A stretch of DNA of 64,000 nt, from positions 62,001 through 126,000 of the forward strand of contig NZ_JONP01000002.1 of assembly GCF_000711725.1 (NCBI RefSeq), in the 5' to 3' direction. Position numbers and translations under genes: made by a program. Below the pieces are notes generated by a model, which did not search any database, had not been told where the DNA came from, and worked only from the letters and a program-made list of their open reading frames with translations. Of this stretch, positions 41,626-49,565 are shown piece by piece. Positions within the stretch are counted from its first letter, which is position 1, and each line of letters starts with the position of its first letter. This DNA comes from Roseomonas aerilata DSM 19363. Lineage in GTDB: Bacteria > Pseudomonadota > Alphaproteobacteria > Acetobacterales > Acetobacteraceae.

Positions 41626-42657
41626 TTACGCGGCCGCGGCGGCCTCCCTGCTCGCCATGCGGGCGGCCAGCAGCACGGCGTTCCTCATCGCGCCAGGGTG
41701 GGCGATGCCCTTCCCGGCGATGTCATAGGCGGTGCCGTGCGCCGCCGTGCAGATCGGGAAGGGAAAGCCCCCCATCAGCGTGACGCCCGCGTCGAAGCCG
41801 ATCAGCTTCATCGCGATCTGGCCCTGATCGTGGTACATGGTCAGCACCGCATCGAAGTCGCCGCGCTTGGCGCGCAGGAAGACGGTGTCCGCCGGGAAGG
41901 GACCGTCGCAGCCGATCTGGGCGCGCTTCCCCTCCTCCACGGCAGGGCCGATCACGTCGATCTCCTCCCGCCCGAAATTGCCGTTGTCGCCGGCATGCGG
42001 GTTGAGGGCCGCGACAGCGATGCGCGGCCGCGCGATCCCCGCCGCGCGGAGCGCGTCGTCCGTCAGGCGCAGGTTGTCGAGGATGCTCTCGCGGCTCAGC
42101 AGGGCCGCCACGTCCTTCAGGGGCACGTGGGACGTCACGCGGGCGTTCCAGAGGCCGTCGAGGACGTTGAACTCCTTGGCCACGCCGTGGAACCCGATCG
42201 CCTCCGCGGTGAAGCGGATCTCGTCGTCATAGCTGGGGGTGACGAGGCGCATCGCTGCCTTGTTGAAGGGCGTGAAGCAGACCGCATCGGCCTCCCCCTC
42301 GGCTGCCATGGTGAGGGCGCGGCGGAAATTTGCCGTCGCGAAGCGCCCGCTCTCCTCGGAGATCCGGCCGAGCGGGATCGCGGCGGGATCGAGGTGCCCG
42401 AGGTCGACCAGCACGGGCCGGCCGGGCTGCCGCCGGAAGGGCTCGCCATCCGCCACCACGTCGATGTCGAGCGAAGCGCCGGCTACACGGGCGCCTTCCG
42501 CGAGCACGCGCGCATCGCCGATCACCGTGATCTCCGCTGCCGCCCGCACCGTCTCGTCGGCCAGGACCTTGGCCGCGAGTTCGGGCGAGATCCCAGCTGC
42601 GTCACCCATTGCAAGGGCGATGCGGGGGCGATCCGCCGCAGGCAGCCCGTCGACCAT
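41626..42657 (-). CDS. PdxA-family dehydrogenase
   Basis: A 343-residue metal- and NAD-dependent beta-decarboxylating dehydrogenase of the PdxA family. Metal-site His residues appear in TSHVPLKDV, LNPHAGDNGNFGREEID and LTMYHDQGQIAMKLIGFD. Such proteins act on 4-phospho-hydroxythreonine (PdxA), 4-phospho-tetronates (PdxA2/DenD/LtnD) or a terephthalate cis-diol (TphB). The DUF1537 kinase that normally accompanies the tetronate enzymes is not in this window. It is the first gene of the TTT operon, so a catabolic role is more likely than vitamin B6 synthesis. ATG 42657 has GGAGG 7 bases upstream. Confidence 0.88.
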   Translation of the reverse strand: MVDGLPAADRPRIALAMGDAAGISPELAAKVLADETVRAAAEITVIGDARVLAEGARVAGASLDIDVVADGEPFRRQPGRPVLVDLGHLDPAAIPLGRISEESGRFATANFRRALTMAAEGEADAVCFTPFNKAAMRLVTPSYDDEIRFTAEAIGFHGVAKEFNVLDGLWNARVTSHVPLKDVAALLSRESILDNLRLTDDALRAAGIARPRIAVAALNPHAGDNGNFGREEIDVIGPAVEEGKRAQIGCDGPFPADTVFLRAKRGDFDAVLTMYHDQGQIAMKLIGFDAGVTLMGGFPFPICTAAHGTAYDIAGKGIAHPGAMRNAVLLAARMASREAAAAA

Positions 42658-42682
42658 GCCCGCTTCCTCCACTTTATTCGTG

Positions 42683-42698
42683 ATACTGTATGCAGTAT
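42683..42698. promoter_or_regulatory. palindromic operator ATACTG-TATG-CAGTAT
   Basis: A perfect 6+6 base inverted repeat around a 4-base centre, in the 96-base gap between the divergent pdxA-like gene (start 42657) and the gntR gene (start 42754). The inner sequence ACTGTATGCAGT fits the sites bound by FCD-type GntR dimers. It is the obvious candidate for control of the sugar-acid operon and autoregulation. Confidence 0.65.
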
Positions 42699-42753
42699 GT
42701 AAGCGTTATCGAGCATCACTCGGCTCGTCAAGCGGCCATCGAGGGGCAGTGAA

Positions 42754-43452
42754 GTGGAGCTTGGGTCATCCCGATCAGACTTGGCCGAGAGGGGGATTGC
42801 GGAGAACGGCGGCCGCATCGTCCGTCGCCCCCTACAGGAAGAGGTCGCGGCCAGGCTGCGCGACCTGATCACGCAGGGCACCATTCCCGCGGGCGCGCGC
42901 ATCAACGAGGTGGTGCTGGGCGCGCAGCTTGGCGTCTCGCGCACCCCGCTGCGAGAAGCCGTGCGCATGCTGGCGGGCGAGGGCTTGGTGGAGCTCGTCC
43001 CGGCACGCGGGGCGGTGGTCCGGAAGCTGAGCGCCAAGGATATGTTCGACAGTCTTGTCGTGCTGAAGTCGATGGAGGAGTTGGCCGGTCGCCTCGCCTG
43101 CGCCAAGGCATCCGCACAGGGTATAGAGGAAGTATCCGCCCTGCATCGTGCGATGCTCGAGCATTATGTCCAGCGCGAGCGGCTGGCCTATTTCAAGCTC
43201 AACCAGGCGATCCACTCGGCGATCGTCGCGCTGTCCGACAACGCGACGCTTGCCTGGACGCATGAGGTCATCCAGGCCCGGATGAAGCACATCCGTTTCA
43301 TCGGCAATGCGGGATCGGAGAAATGGGCGGGCGCCGTGGAGGAGCATGAGGAGATGATCCGCGCTCTCCAGGCGCGGGACGGGAATCGGCTGGCTGCGGC
43401 GCTCGGCCTTCATCTCGACCGGACCTTCACCCGGGTGAAGGCCCTGCTCTGA
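42754..43452 (+). CDS. GntR-family regulator, FCD type
   Basis: A 232-residue regulator. The winged helix (about 25-90) has 'GARINEVVLGAQLGVSRTPL' and REAVRMLAGEGLVELVPARG. The FCD domain holds the usual His/acid positions in NQAIHSAIVALSDN, EEHEEMIRALQARD and LHLDRTF. The start is GTG 42754 with GAGGGG 7 bases upstream. It is divergent from the pdxA-tctCBA-dehydratase operon, and the palindrome in between is its likely site. Confidence 0.92.
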   Translation: MELGSSRSDLAERGIAENGGRIVRRPLQEEVAARLRDLITQGTIPAGARINEVVLGAQLGVSRTPLREAVRMLAGEGLVELVPARGAVVRKLSAKDMFDSLVVLKSMEELAGRLACAKASAQGIEEVSALHRAMLEHYVQRERLAYFKLNQAIHSAIVALSDNATLAWTHEVIQARMKHIRFIGNAGSEKWAGAVEEHEEMIRALQARDGNRLAAALGLHLDRTFTRVKALL

Positions 43453-43574
43453 TCCGGTTCCAGCCGCAGTGAGCAGGCTCGTGCCCTGCCCTGCCAGGGA
43501 CTGAAGCGGGTCCGTAGGCGTCTCGCCCCTCCCGTGCTTGCACAGCCTGGAGCAGCGTGCCCACGCGTCACGAA

Positions 43575-43615
43575 ATAAAAAGCCACCGCCCACCAGTCGG
43601 CGAGCAGTGGCTTAT
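43575..43615 (-). terminator. rho-independent terminator, minus strand
   Basis: Read on the minus strand, AAGCCAC (43613-43607) and GTGGCTT (43586-43580) form a 7-base-pair stem, extended internally by CGCC/GGCG, followed by a T-rich tail (TTTTTATTT). This is the clearest intrinsic terminator in the window. No intact minus-strand gene precedes it; the gntR gene at 43452 points the other way. Confidence 0.75.
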
Positions 43616-43630
43616 GAGTCATCACGTCAG

Positions 43631-44038
43631 GAAGTCAAAGTGCACGCCAGTTCCGGAGAAACCCCCTCTCCGGTATTCATCGGCACGCTCGTTCAGCAAC
43701 CCACCGAAGTAGCCCCCCACTCCGCCGGGAATTGTTCCTCAAACCTCTAGATCGCCAACGAGCATCCCCTCTTCGTCGGCCCGGAGCAGCAATTCCGGCA
43801 CCCGTTCTTTACCGATCACGCATCCGTGAAGCAATCGAAAGATAACAAGAATCCGCATCCGTTTTGACCTAGCGGAACTCGACCACATCGAGACCGCCTT
43901 TCGGAGCGCTGGGATGTCGCCGGCCAGGTCGGGCGACAGTTGCAAGCGACGCTCCAGCAAGTCCGCAGGTCGCCCTGCGGGAAGCACCCTCCAGGGCGCC
44001 TCAGGCTCGCTACCGGAACGCCTAGACGAGCAGGGCAA
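43631..44038 (-). pseudogene. possible broken gene ending at the terminator
   Basis: One minus-strand reading frame runs from about 44038 to the TGA at 43739-43741 and continues in frame for about 35 codons to a double stop near 43628. The second part (EYRRGGFSGTGVHFDFLT) reads like a genuine protein C-terminus and lies right before a rho-independent terminator. No family is recognised. The upstream half is of doubtful coding quality, so the extent is uncertain; it could also be two small unrelated frames. Confidence 0.25.
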
Positions 44039-44309
44039 AGGCCGGCATCGGCTGGCGGCGGCTGGGATAGTAGAGGCGGTAACCGGGAAAGGGCGAGCCC
44101 TGCGCGTCTCACGACAGTAGCGGCAACAGCTTTTCAGCCGGCAATGCCGGGAGCAGCCGCCACCGACCCATCAGCGATGAGCGGTCATGTCACTCCAGGC
44201 GCCACGCGGTGCATAGGAAGCGGATGAGCGTTCGGCAGGCTGAACCGGTCGGCAAAAAACATTTGACGGAGACCAATGGCAGCGCCGAGACTTCTCCTGG
44301 TGAAAGACA

Positions 44310-45083
44310 ATGTCTTCTTATAGAATACATATGGCCGATGTGACCATCGCGAGAGAGGAGGACGCGCCCGAAACCGGCGTCCGTCCGCTCGCCTCCGCCC
44401 TCAAGGCCTTCGCCCTGCTCGACCATCTCGGCCGAAAGCGGCAGGCGGTCCGCCTCTCGACCCTCTCGCGGGAACTCGGCGTCGGGCGCGCCACGATCTA
44501 CCAGCGGCTGGTGACGCTGATCGCGGCCGGCTGGGTCGAGCAGACGGCGGCGGGGGATTTCCGCCTCACCCTCCGCGCCGCGCGCCTCGCCCACGCCGCA
44601 ACCGAGCAGGCGGGCCTTGGCGCCCGCACCCTGCCGGTCTTGGAGGCCCTCTCGGCCGAAACCGGGGAAGCCGCGTCCCTGACGGTGCTGGAGGACGACG
44701 CGCCCTGCATCGTGCAGCGGGTCGAGCCGCGCGGCGTGCTGCGCGTCGAGATGCGCGTGGGCGCCACGATGTCGATCGATGGCAGCGCCTCCGGCCGTGT
44801 CCTCCTCGCCTATCTCGACCGCGGGCACGCCCTTCGCCTGGCGCCCGACCTTGACCCGGCGATCCTGGATGCCGTGCGCGAGACGGGCCATTCCATCTCC
44901 TCCGGCCAAACGATGGAGGGCATCCGGGCCGCGGCCGTTCCCGTCTTCGGCCATAACGGTGCCTGCGCGGCGGCCCTCTCCCTCGTCGCCCCGGTCCAGC
45001 GCTTCGCGGCCGATGGCTGGATCCAACCCCTACGCGCCGCCGCCGAAAGCCTGCGCGCCATCATGGAGGGCCGCCCCAGGTGA
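44310..45083 (+). CDS. IclR-family transcriptional regulator
   Basis: A 257-residue IclR protein. Helix-turn-helix at about 45-75 (VRLSTLSRELGVGRATIYQR), then the effector domain with 'GATMSIDGSASGRVLLAYLD', IRAAAVPVFGHNG and 'CAAALSLVAPVQRF'. Starts at 44310 and 44331 are both possible; neither has a strong ribosome site. Its stop overlaps the GTG of the following unknown gene by 4 bases, so it is the first gene of an eight-gene operon that it presumably controls. Confidence 0.92.
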   Translation: MSSYRIHMADVTIAREEDAPETGVRPLASALKAFALLDHLGRKRQAVRLSTLSRELGVGRATIYQRLVTLIAAGWVEQTAAGDFRLTLRAARLAHAATEQAGLGARTLPVLEALSAETGEAASLTVLEDDAPCIVQRVEPRGVLRVEMRVGATMSIDGSASGRVLLAYLDRGHALRLAPDLDPAILDAVRETGHSISSGQTMEGIRAAAVPVFGHNGACAAALSLVAPVQRFAADGWIQPLRAAAESLRAIMEGRPR

Positions 45084-46783
45084 GTGCCGCGCTTCCCCTC
45101 GCCGCATCGCCACCGGCACCGCGCGATCCGGACTTCCTCATGCGGCCGGAGCGCTTGGCGGCCTTCCAGCCCAGCCGCATCAGCTGCTCCCGCGCGCTGA
45201 TGGCGCAGGCGATCGCAGAGCGCTGGCGGATCGCCACGCGCCGCTTCGAGATCGGCACGGACTCCGCCGGTACCGCAGTCTACGAGATCGAGACGCCCGG
45301 CGGCACCTTCAGCTTCCTCGCCTTCTCCAACACGCCGCAACGGGCTGGCCGCACCGGACGGATCATCGCTCGCACCTGGGACATGACGGGCGCGCTGATC
45401 GAAGGCGTGGCGGACGAGCGGGTGATCGAGACGACGCGCCAGGAGCTGCCGAAGCTCTATGCCGGCCGCGCGACGCCTGGGACGCTCATCTGGTGCCGCT
45501 CCAACCGCAGCATGCGGGTCTTCGATGCGACGGTGGAGGCCCTCGCCTCGGGGCGGCAGCCGGAGGCGGCGCTGGTCGCGCAGTCCTGCTACCTCATGCG
45601 CAACACGGGGCTCGACGGCAACGGCACCTTCGGCACGCGCTCCTTCCTCGCGCTGGAGAGGGGCCACGCGCTGCGCCATCCGCTCGCCGCCCAGATGCTC
45701 GCGGCCTACATGATGCGGGAGTTCGCGGCCGACCTGGCGAACCACCTCGCCGCGCTGCGCTCGCCCGATGCCGTGGCGCTCTCGCCGGAGATCCGCCGCT
45801 TCCTCGGCATCGGCAACGGCTCGGCGCTCGGCCTCATCCTTTTCATCAACAACCACCCGCGCCTGATCGATGCCTGGATCGGCGCGCGGGAGGAGGCAAT
45901 CGCCGCCGCGTGCGCCCTGCCAGTGGTACCGGGTGACCCGCGGCTGGCACATCTGGAGGCGCTGGTCCGCCGCGCGGCCGTGTTCCGGCGCGAGGACCGC
46001 ATGGTCTATGACGCCTTCGCCCCCAGCGCCCTCATCGCCGAGGAGCTGGACGCCGTCGCCGCCCTTGTCGCGTCCCTGCGCGAGCGCGGCAGCGACGCCG
46101 CCTATCCACTGGAAGAGTTGGCACGGCAGGTTGCCGCACACTTCCATCCGGAAACGGAGGAGACGCTTCTCTCGCTCATGATTGAGCTCGTGCCGGAACT
46201 GGCCGACCGCCTCGCCCGCTCGATGATCGTCAGCGAGGAGATGGAGGTCACGCCCAGCATGAGTGCCGGCGCGCTGCGCGCCATCCTGCACCGCGAATAC
46301 GGCTGGGCGCTGGCCTGGGACATGACGGCCCCCGGTGCCTACGAGCAGGTCTGGTATAAGTCTGCCACGGCCGAGGAGCCGCGCCGCGGGCCGATGGCGG
46401 AGGCGCCGCCCGGCACCTTCAACCTCGGCCTTGACGTGCCCGGCCTGGTGCAGGCGCTGGACGCGGCGCTGGAGGGCCGCGACCCCGCCGAGCCGGTGGC
46501 ACGGCTGCTGCTGGCACGGCCCGACCTGCGCCAGATCACGGCGCGCGTGCAGAGTCTTGCCGGGCTGCGCTACCACCAGCCGCGGGTGAACATCATGGCC
46601 GGCGACTTCGTGCCCGCGCATCTCGTGCGGCTGATGAACGTCGCCCTGCACGGCGTGGACAAGACGCGCGACTATCTCGCCCGCAACCTGCGCGGCGTGC
46701 TGTTCCACGGCGCCCCGACCGCAGCGGATCTCGCCGCCGGCGCCTCCCCCGACTGGTTCTACCCGGCGGAGCCACGGCCATGA
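45080..46783 (+). CDS. conserved-looking protein of unknown function (567 aa)
   Basis: I do not recognise this 567-residue protein. It has no signal peptide or membrane segment and is mostly helical. Distinct segments are PERLAAFQPSRISCSRALMA near the N-terminus, 'IETPGGTFSFLAFSNTPQRA', CRSNRSMRVFDATVEALASG, 'YLMRNTGLDGNGTFGTRSFL', 'FLGIGNGSALGLILFINNHP' and, near the end, 'YHQPRVNIMAGDFVPAHLVR'. The Gly/Asn-rich motifs suggest an enzyme active site. It is coupled by 4-base overlaps to the regulator before and the protein after, so it belongs to the dipeptidase/ABC importer operon. Confidence 0.9.
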   Translation: MSAALPLAASPPAPRDPDFLMRPERLAAFQPSRISCSRALMAQAIAERWRIATRRFEIGTDSAGTAVYEIETPGGTFSFLAFSNTPQRAGRTGRIIARTWDMTGALIEGVADERVIETTRQELPKLYAGRATPGTLIWCRSNRSMRVFDATVEALASGRQPEAALVAQSCYLMRNTGLDGNGTFGTRSFLALERGHALRHPLAAQMLAAYMMREFAADLANHLAALRSPDAVALSPEIRRFLGIGNGSALGLILFINNHPRLIDAWIGAREEAIAAACALPVVPGDPRLAHLEALVRRAAVFRREDRMVYDAFAPSALIAEELDAVAALVASLRERGSDAAYPLEELARQVAAHFHPETEETLLSLMIELVPELADRLARSMIVSEEMEVTPSMSAGALRAILHREYGWALAWDMTAPGAYEQVWYKSATAEEPRRGPMAEAPPGTFNLGLDVPGLVQALDAALEGRDPAEPVARLLLARPDLRQITARVQSLAGLRYHQPRVNIMAGDFVPAHLVRLMNVALHGVDKTRDYLARNLRGVLFHGAPTAADLAAGASPDWFYPAEPRP

Positions 46784-47538
46784 ACGCCACCTGCACCAAA
46801 GAGGCCGTGATGCTGTTGCCGCGCGAGATGCGGCTGGTGGTGGAGCGCATCCTCCTCCTCACCCATCTGCCACCCGGCGCCATCCCCGCCGTGCGGGACG
46901 TGGTGCTCTACTCGGCCGCGGCCGGGCTGGGCGGCCTCGCCCTTCTGCACTTCCGCTTCGAGAGCCTGCGCGCCAAGGAACCTGCGCCGCCGCAGATCAC
47001 CGAGACCGCGCCGGGCCACCTGCTGATCGACGCGCGCGGCCAGCACGCCTGGATGGTGCTGCCGATGATCCTCGATGCGCTGGCCGAGGCCGCGGCGCGC
47101 GAAGGAGCCGCGATGGCCGCCGTGACGGGCGTGACCGACCCGGAGGAGCTGCGCACGGCCTGCGCGCTTGGCCCCCGCACCGGCCTCTCGGTCTTCGTCA
47201 GCGAGGGCGATTGCACCGGTCCCGCGACCGGCCCGGACGCCGCCCTACTGCGGACGAAAGGCCCCGTCGCACTCCTCGCCGCGCCGGCTCCCGGCGCGCG
47301 CGACGCCGTGCTGGAACGCGCGCTGCGCGGCGGCACGGCGGTGGATCCGGCCCTCTGGTGGGCCTTGCACCAGTTGTCCAACAGCGCCCTGGCCACCGAC
47401 ACGCCGGAGTCCCGACGCCACGCCGGCCCGGTGATCGTGGAGGCCGACGGCCGCATCATCGGCCGCAGCGACCACGACGATGACACCGACCTCTCGCTCC
47501 TCACCGCCGCCCATCCGGATATCCCAGATGCTCATTGA
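46780..47538 (+). CDS. degenerate LDH2-like protein of unknown function
   Basis: A 252-residue protein. The first 140 residues resemble the N-terminal part of the LDH2/malate dehydrogenase-2 family: a helical start (EMRLVVERILLLTHLPPGAI), PPQITETAPGHLLIDARGQH and 'VLPMILDALAEAAAREGAAM'. In true LDH2 enzymes the next strand carries a catalytic His (NSNHFG-like); here it reads AVTGVTDPEE, so classical dehydrogenase activity is doubtful. The C-terminus is short and ends in an Asp-rich SDHDDDTD stretch. ATGA overlaps with the genes on both sides tie it to the 567-residue unknown protein, with which it may form a complex. The family link is my inference. Confidence 0.75.
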   Translation: MNATCTKEAVMLLPREMRLVVERILLLTHLPPGAIPAVRDVVLYSAAAGLGGLALLHFRFESLRAKEPAPPQITETAPGHLLIDARGQHAWMVLPMILDALAEAAAREGAAMAAVTGVTDPEELRTACALGPRTGLSVFVSEGDCTGPATGPDAALLRTKGPVALLAAPAPGARDAVLERALRGGTAVDPALWWALHQLSNSALATDTPESRRHAGPVIVEADGRIIGRSDHDDDTDLSLLTAAHPDIPDAH

Positions 47539-48502
47539 CGGCTTGCAATGCGGCCACTTCACGCCGGAGGTCTTCGCCGCACTTCGCCGGGGAAATATCG
47601 GCGCCGTAACCGTCACCTGCGGCTTCTGGGAGGACCCGATGGAGTCCTTCGACTCCCTCGGCCGCTGGCGCGACCTGATCGCGGAGAACGAGGCGACCTG
47701 CGCCGTCGCCCGGACGCCCGCGGAGATCGAGGCGGTGGCCGCCTCCGGCCGCACCGCCATCATCCTCGGCTTCCAGAACACCGACCTTTTCGGCGGGCGC
47801 ATCCGGCTGGTGGAGATGTTCGCCGAGCTCGGCGTGCGCGTGGTCCAGCTTACCTACAACAACCAGAACGCCGTGGGTGGCAGCTGCTACGAGCCGAATG
47901 ACAGCGGCCTCGCCCGCTACGGGCGGGAGGTGGTGCGCGAGATGAACCGCGCAGGCATGCTCATCGACTGCTCCCATGTCGGGGAGCGGACGACGCTGGA
48001 TACCATCGCGCATTCCGAGCGTCCGATCGCCGTGACCCATGCCAATGCCACCAGCCTCGTGCCGCACAGCCGCAACAAGGGCGACGCCATCCTCCACGCG
48101 CTGCGCGACACCGGCGGCGTGATGGGCTGCGCCGTCTATCGCAACATCACCGGCGACTACTATTGCGCCTCTGTCCGGAACTGGTGCGAGATGGTGGCGC
48201 GGACGGTGGATATCGGCGGTCTCGACACGGTGGCCATCGGCACCGATTACGGGCACGACAACACGCCGGCCGACTACGCCTGGATGCGGATGGGCCGCTG
48301 GACACGCGGGATCGACTACGGCGCCTCCTCCGCCGGCAAGCCGGTGCGGACGCCGAAGGCGGAATGGCTGGCCGAGGGCGTCTCCGGGCTGGGCGCGATC
48401 CCCGAGGGGCTGCGACAGGTCGGCTTCCAGCCGCACGAGATCGAGAAGATCACCCACGGCAACTGGCTGCGGCTCTACGCCGCGACCTTCCGCCCGAACT
48501 GA
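47528..48502 (+). CDS. membrane dipeptidase (peptidase M19 family)
   Basis: A 324-residue zinc hydrolase of the renal dipeptidase family, short form that starts directly with IDGLQCGHFTPEVFAALRRG. Zinc-site and substrate residues lie in DGLQCGH, MLIDCSHVGERTTLD and RPIAVTHANATSLVPH; 'DTVAIGTDYGHDN' is also typical. It would cleave a dipeptide or an amide-linked amino acid. ATG 47528 overlaps the upstream gene by 11 bases, and the ABC receptor follows after 10 bases, so the importer probably supplies its substrate. Confidence 0.92.
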   Translation: MLIDGLQCGHFTPEVFAALRRGNIGAVTVTCGFWEDPMESFDSLGRWRDLIAENEATCAVARTPAEIEAVAASGRTAIILGFQNTDLFGGRIRLVEMFAELGVRVVQLTYNNQNAVGGSCYEPNDSGLARYGREVVREMNRAGMLIDCSHVGERTTLDTIAHSERPIAVTHANATSLVPHSRNKGDAILHALRDTGGVMGCAVYRNITGDYYCASVRNWCEMVARTVDIGGLDTVAIGTDYGHDNTPADYAWMRMGRWTRGIDYGASSAGKPVRTPKAEWLAEGVSGLGAIPEGLRQVGFQPHEIEKITHGNWLRLYAATFRPN

Positions 48503-48512
48503 GGAGGTTGGC

Positions 48513-49565
48513 ATGGCACCGAATGGGTTCTCCCGCCGCGCGGCCCTGACCCTGGGCGGCGGTGCCGTGGCGGGGCTGGCCACGCCCTACTTCAAGCGCG
48601 TCCGCGCGGCCGAGGTGCTGCACGTCAACACCTGGGGCGGCATCTGGGAACGGGCCGCCATCAAGAACCTGTTCGAGCCCTTCACGCGCGACACGGGGGT
48701 CGAGATTCGGCCGGTCTCGCCCGTCTCCTTCGCCAAGCTGGCGCAGCAGGTCCGCAGCGGCGCCTACGAGTTCGACGTGACCACCCTCGGTGCCGGCGAG
48801 ATCATCCGTGCCAACCAGGCGAACCTGCTGGAGAAGCTGGACAACACCGACCTGGTGAAGAACCCGCCCTTCCCGGGCGCGGCCTTCCAGAACGGAGCGA
48901 GCAGCCACGCTTTCGCGACGGTGATCGCCTACCAGAAGGCGAAATACCCGAATGGCGGCCCGCAGAACTGGGCCGACTTCTGGAACCTGCAGAAATTCCC
49001 CGGCAGCCGCTGCATGCAGCGCTACGCCGCCCGCATCCTGCCGATCGCCCTGGTGGCCGACGGTGTGCCGATGGACAAGCTCTACCCGCTCGACATCAAC
49101 CGTGCCTTCGCCAGCCTCGACAGGATCAAGCCGGCGGTCCGGACCTGGTGGACGCAGGGGCAGCAGTCCCAGCAGCTGTTGCGGGACGGCGAGATCGACT
49201 GCATCGCCCTCTGGCACGCCCGCACGCTGGAGCTAATCGACCAGAACCAGCCTGTGGAGATCGTCTGGAATCAGGCGGAGATCGAGCGGGCCTACTGGGT
49301 GGTGGCGCGCGGCACGCCAAACCGCGACAACGCGTTTCGCTACCTGGAAGCCTCGGTGAAGCCGGAGCGCGTGGCCGGCTTCTGCCGCGACTCCGCGAAC
49401 GGCCCGCTGAACCCGGCCGCCTTCAACTTCCTCAGCGAGGCCGATGCAGCGCGCATGCCGACCGCGCCGGCCTATCGCGGCAAGGTCTTCGAGCAGGACA
49501 TCCTCAACTTCGGCGGGGACGTGAACGCCGCGACGCAGCGCTTCGAACGCTGGATCGGCACTTGA
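48513..49565 (+). CDS. ABC transporter solute receptor, PotD-like
   Basis: A 350-residue periplasmic receptor of the spermidine/putrescine type. The signal contains FSRRAALTLGGGAVAGLATP, a twin-arginine motif with a hydrophobic core. The mature part starts VLHVNTWGGIWERAAIKNLF, as in PotD-like proteins, and has ALWHARTLELIDQNQPVEIV and YWVVARGTPNRDNAFRYLEA. GGAGG precedes the ATG. The ligand need not be a polyamine: with an M19 dipeptidase in the operon, a peptide-like or amide compound is equally plausible. Confidence 0.93.
   Translation: MAPNGFSRRAALTLGGGAVAGLATPYFKRVRAAEVLHVNTWGGIWERAAIKNLFEPFTRDTGVEIRPVSPVSFAKLAQQVRSGAYEFDVTTLGAGEIIRANQANLLEKLDNTDLVKNPPFPGAAFQNGASSHAFATVIAYQKAKYPNGGPQNWADFWNLQKFPGSRCMQRYAARILPIALVADGVPMDKLYPLDINRAFASLDRIKPAVRTWWTQGQQSQQLLRDGEIDCIALWHARTLELIDQNQPVEIVWNQAEIERAYWVVARGTPNRDNAFRYLEASVKPERVAGFCRDSANGPLNPAAFNFLSEADAARMPTAPAYRGKVFEQDILNFGGDVNAATQRFERWIGT

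Larger units (their letters stand above)
43453..44309. other. long gap without a supported gene
   Basis: About 857 bases, less GC-rich than the surroundings. It contains a strong minus-strand terminator (43575-43615), so something is or was transcribed leftwards. On the minus strand, an open frame at 43739-44038 ends in 'GKERVPELLLRADEEGMLVG', and the same frame resumes after its TGA with 'GGYFGGLLNERADEYRRGGF' and ends at 43631 just before the terminator. This looks like the C-terminal remains of a gene broken by at least one stop. I cannot name it, and codon use (many ATT, CTT, TTG) is unlike the neighbours. Confidence 0.4.

Noticed and set aside
41626-42657. Housekeeping pdxA for vitamin B6
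   Set aside because: It leads a TTT/sugar-acid operon under a GntR regulator, which fits catabolic PdxA-family members better; a biosynthetic role cannot be fully excluded without the rest of the genome.
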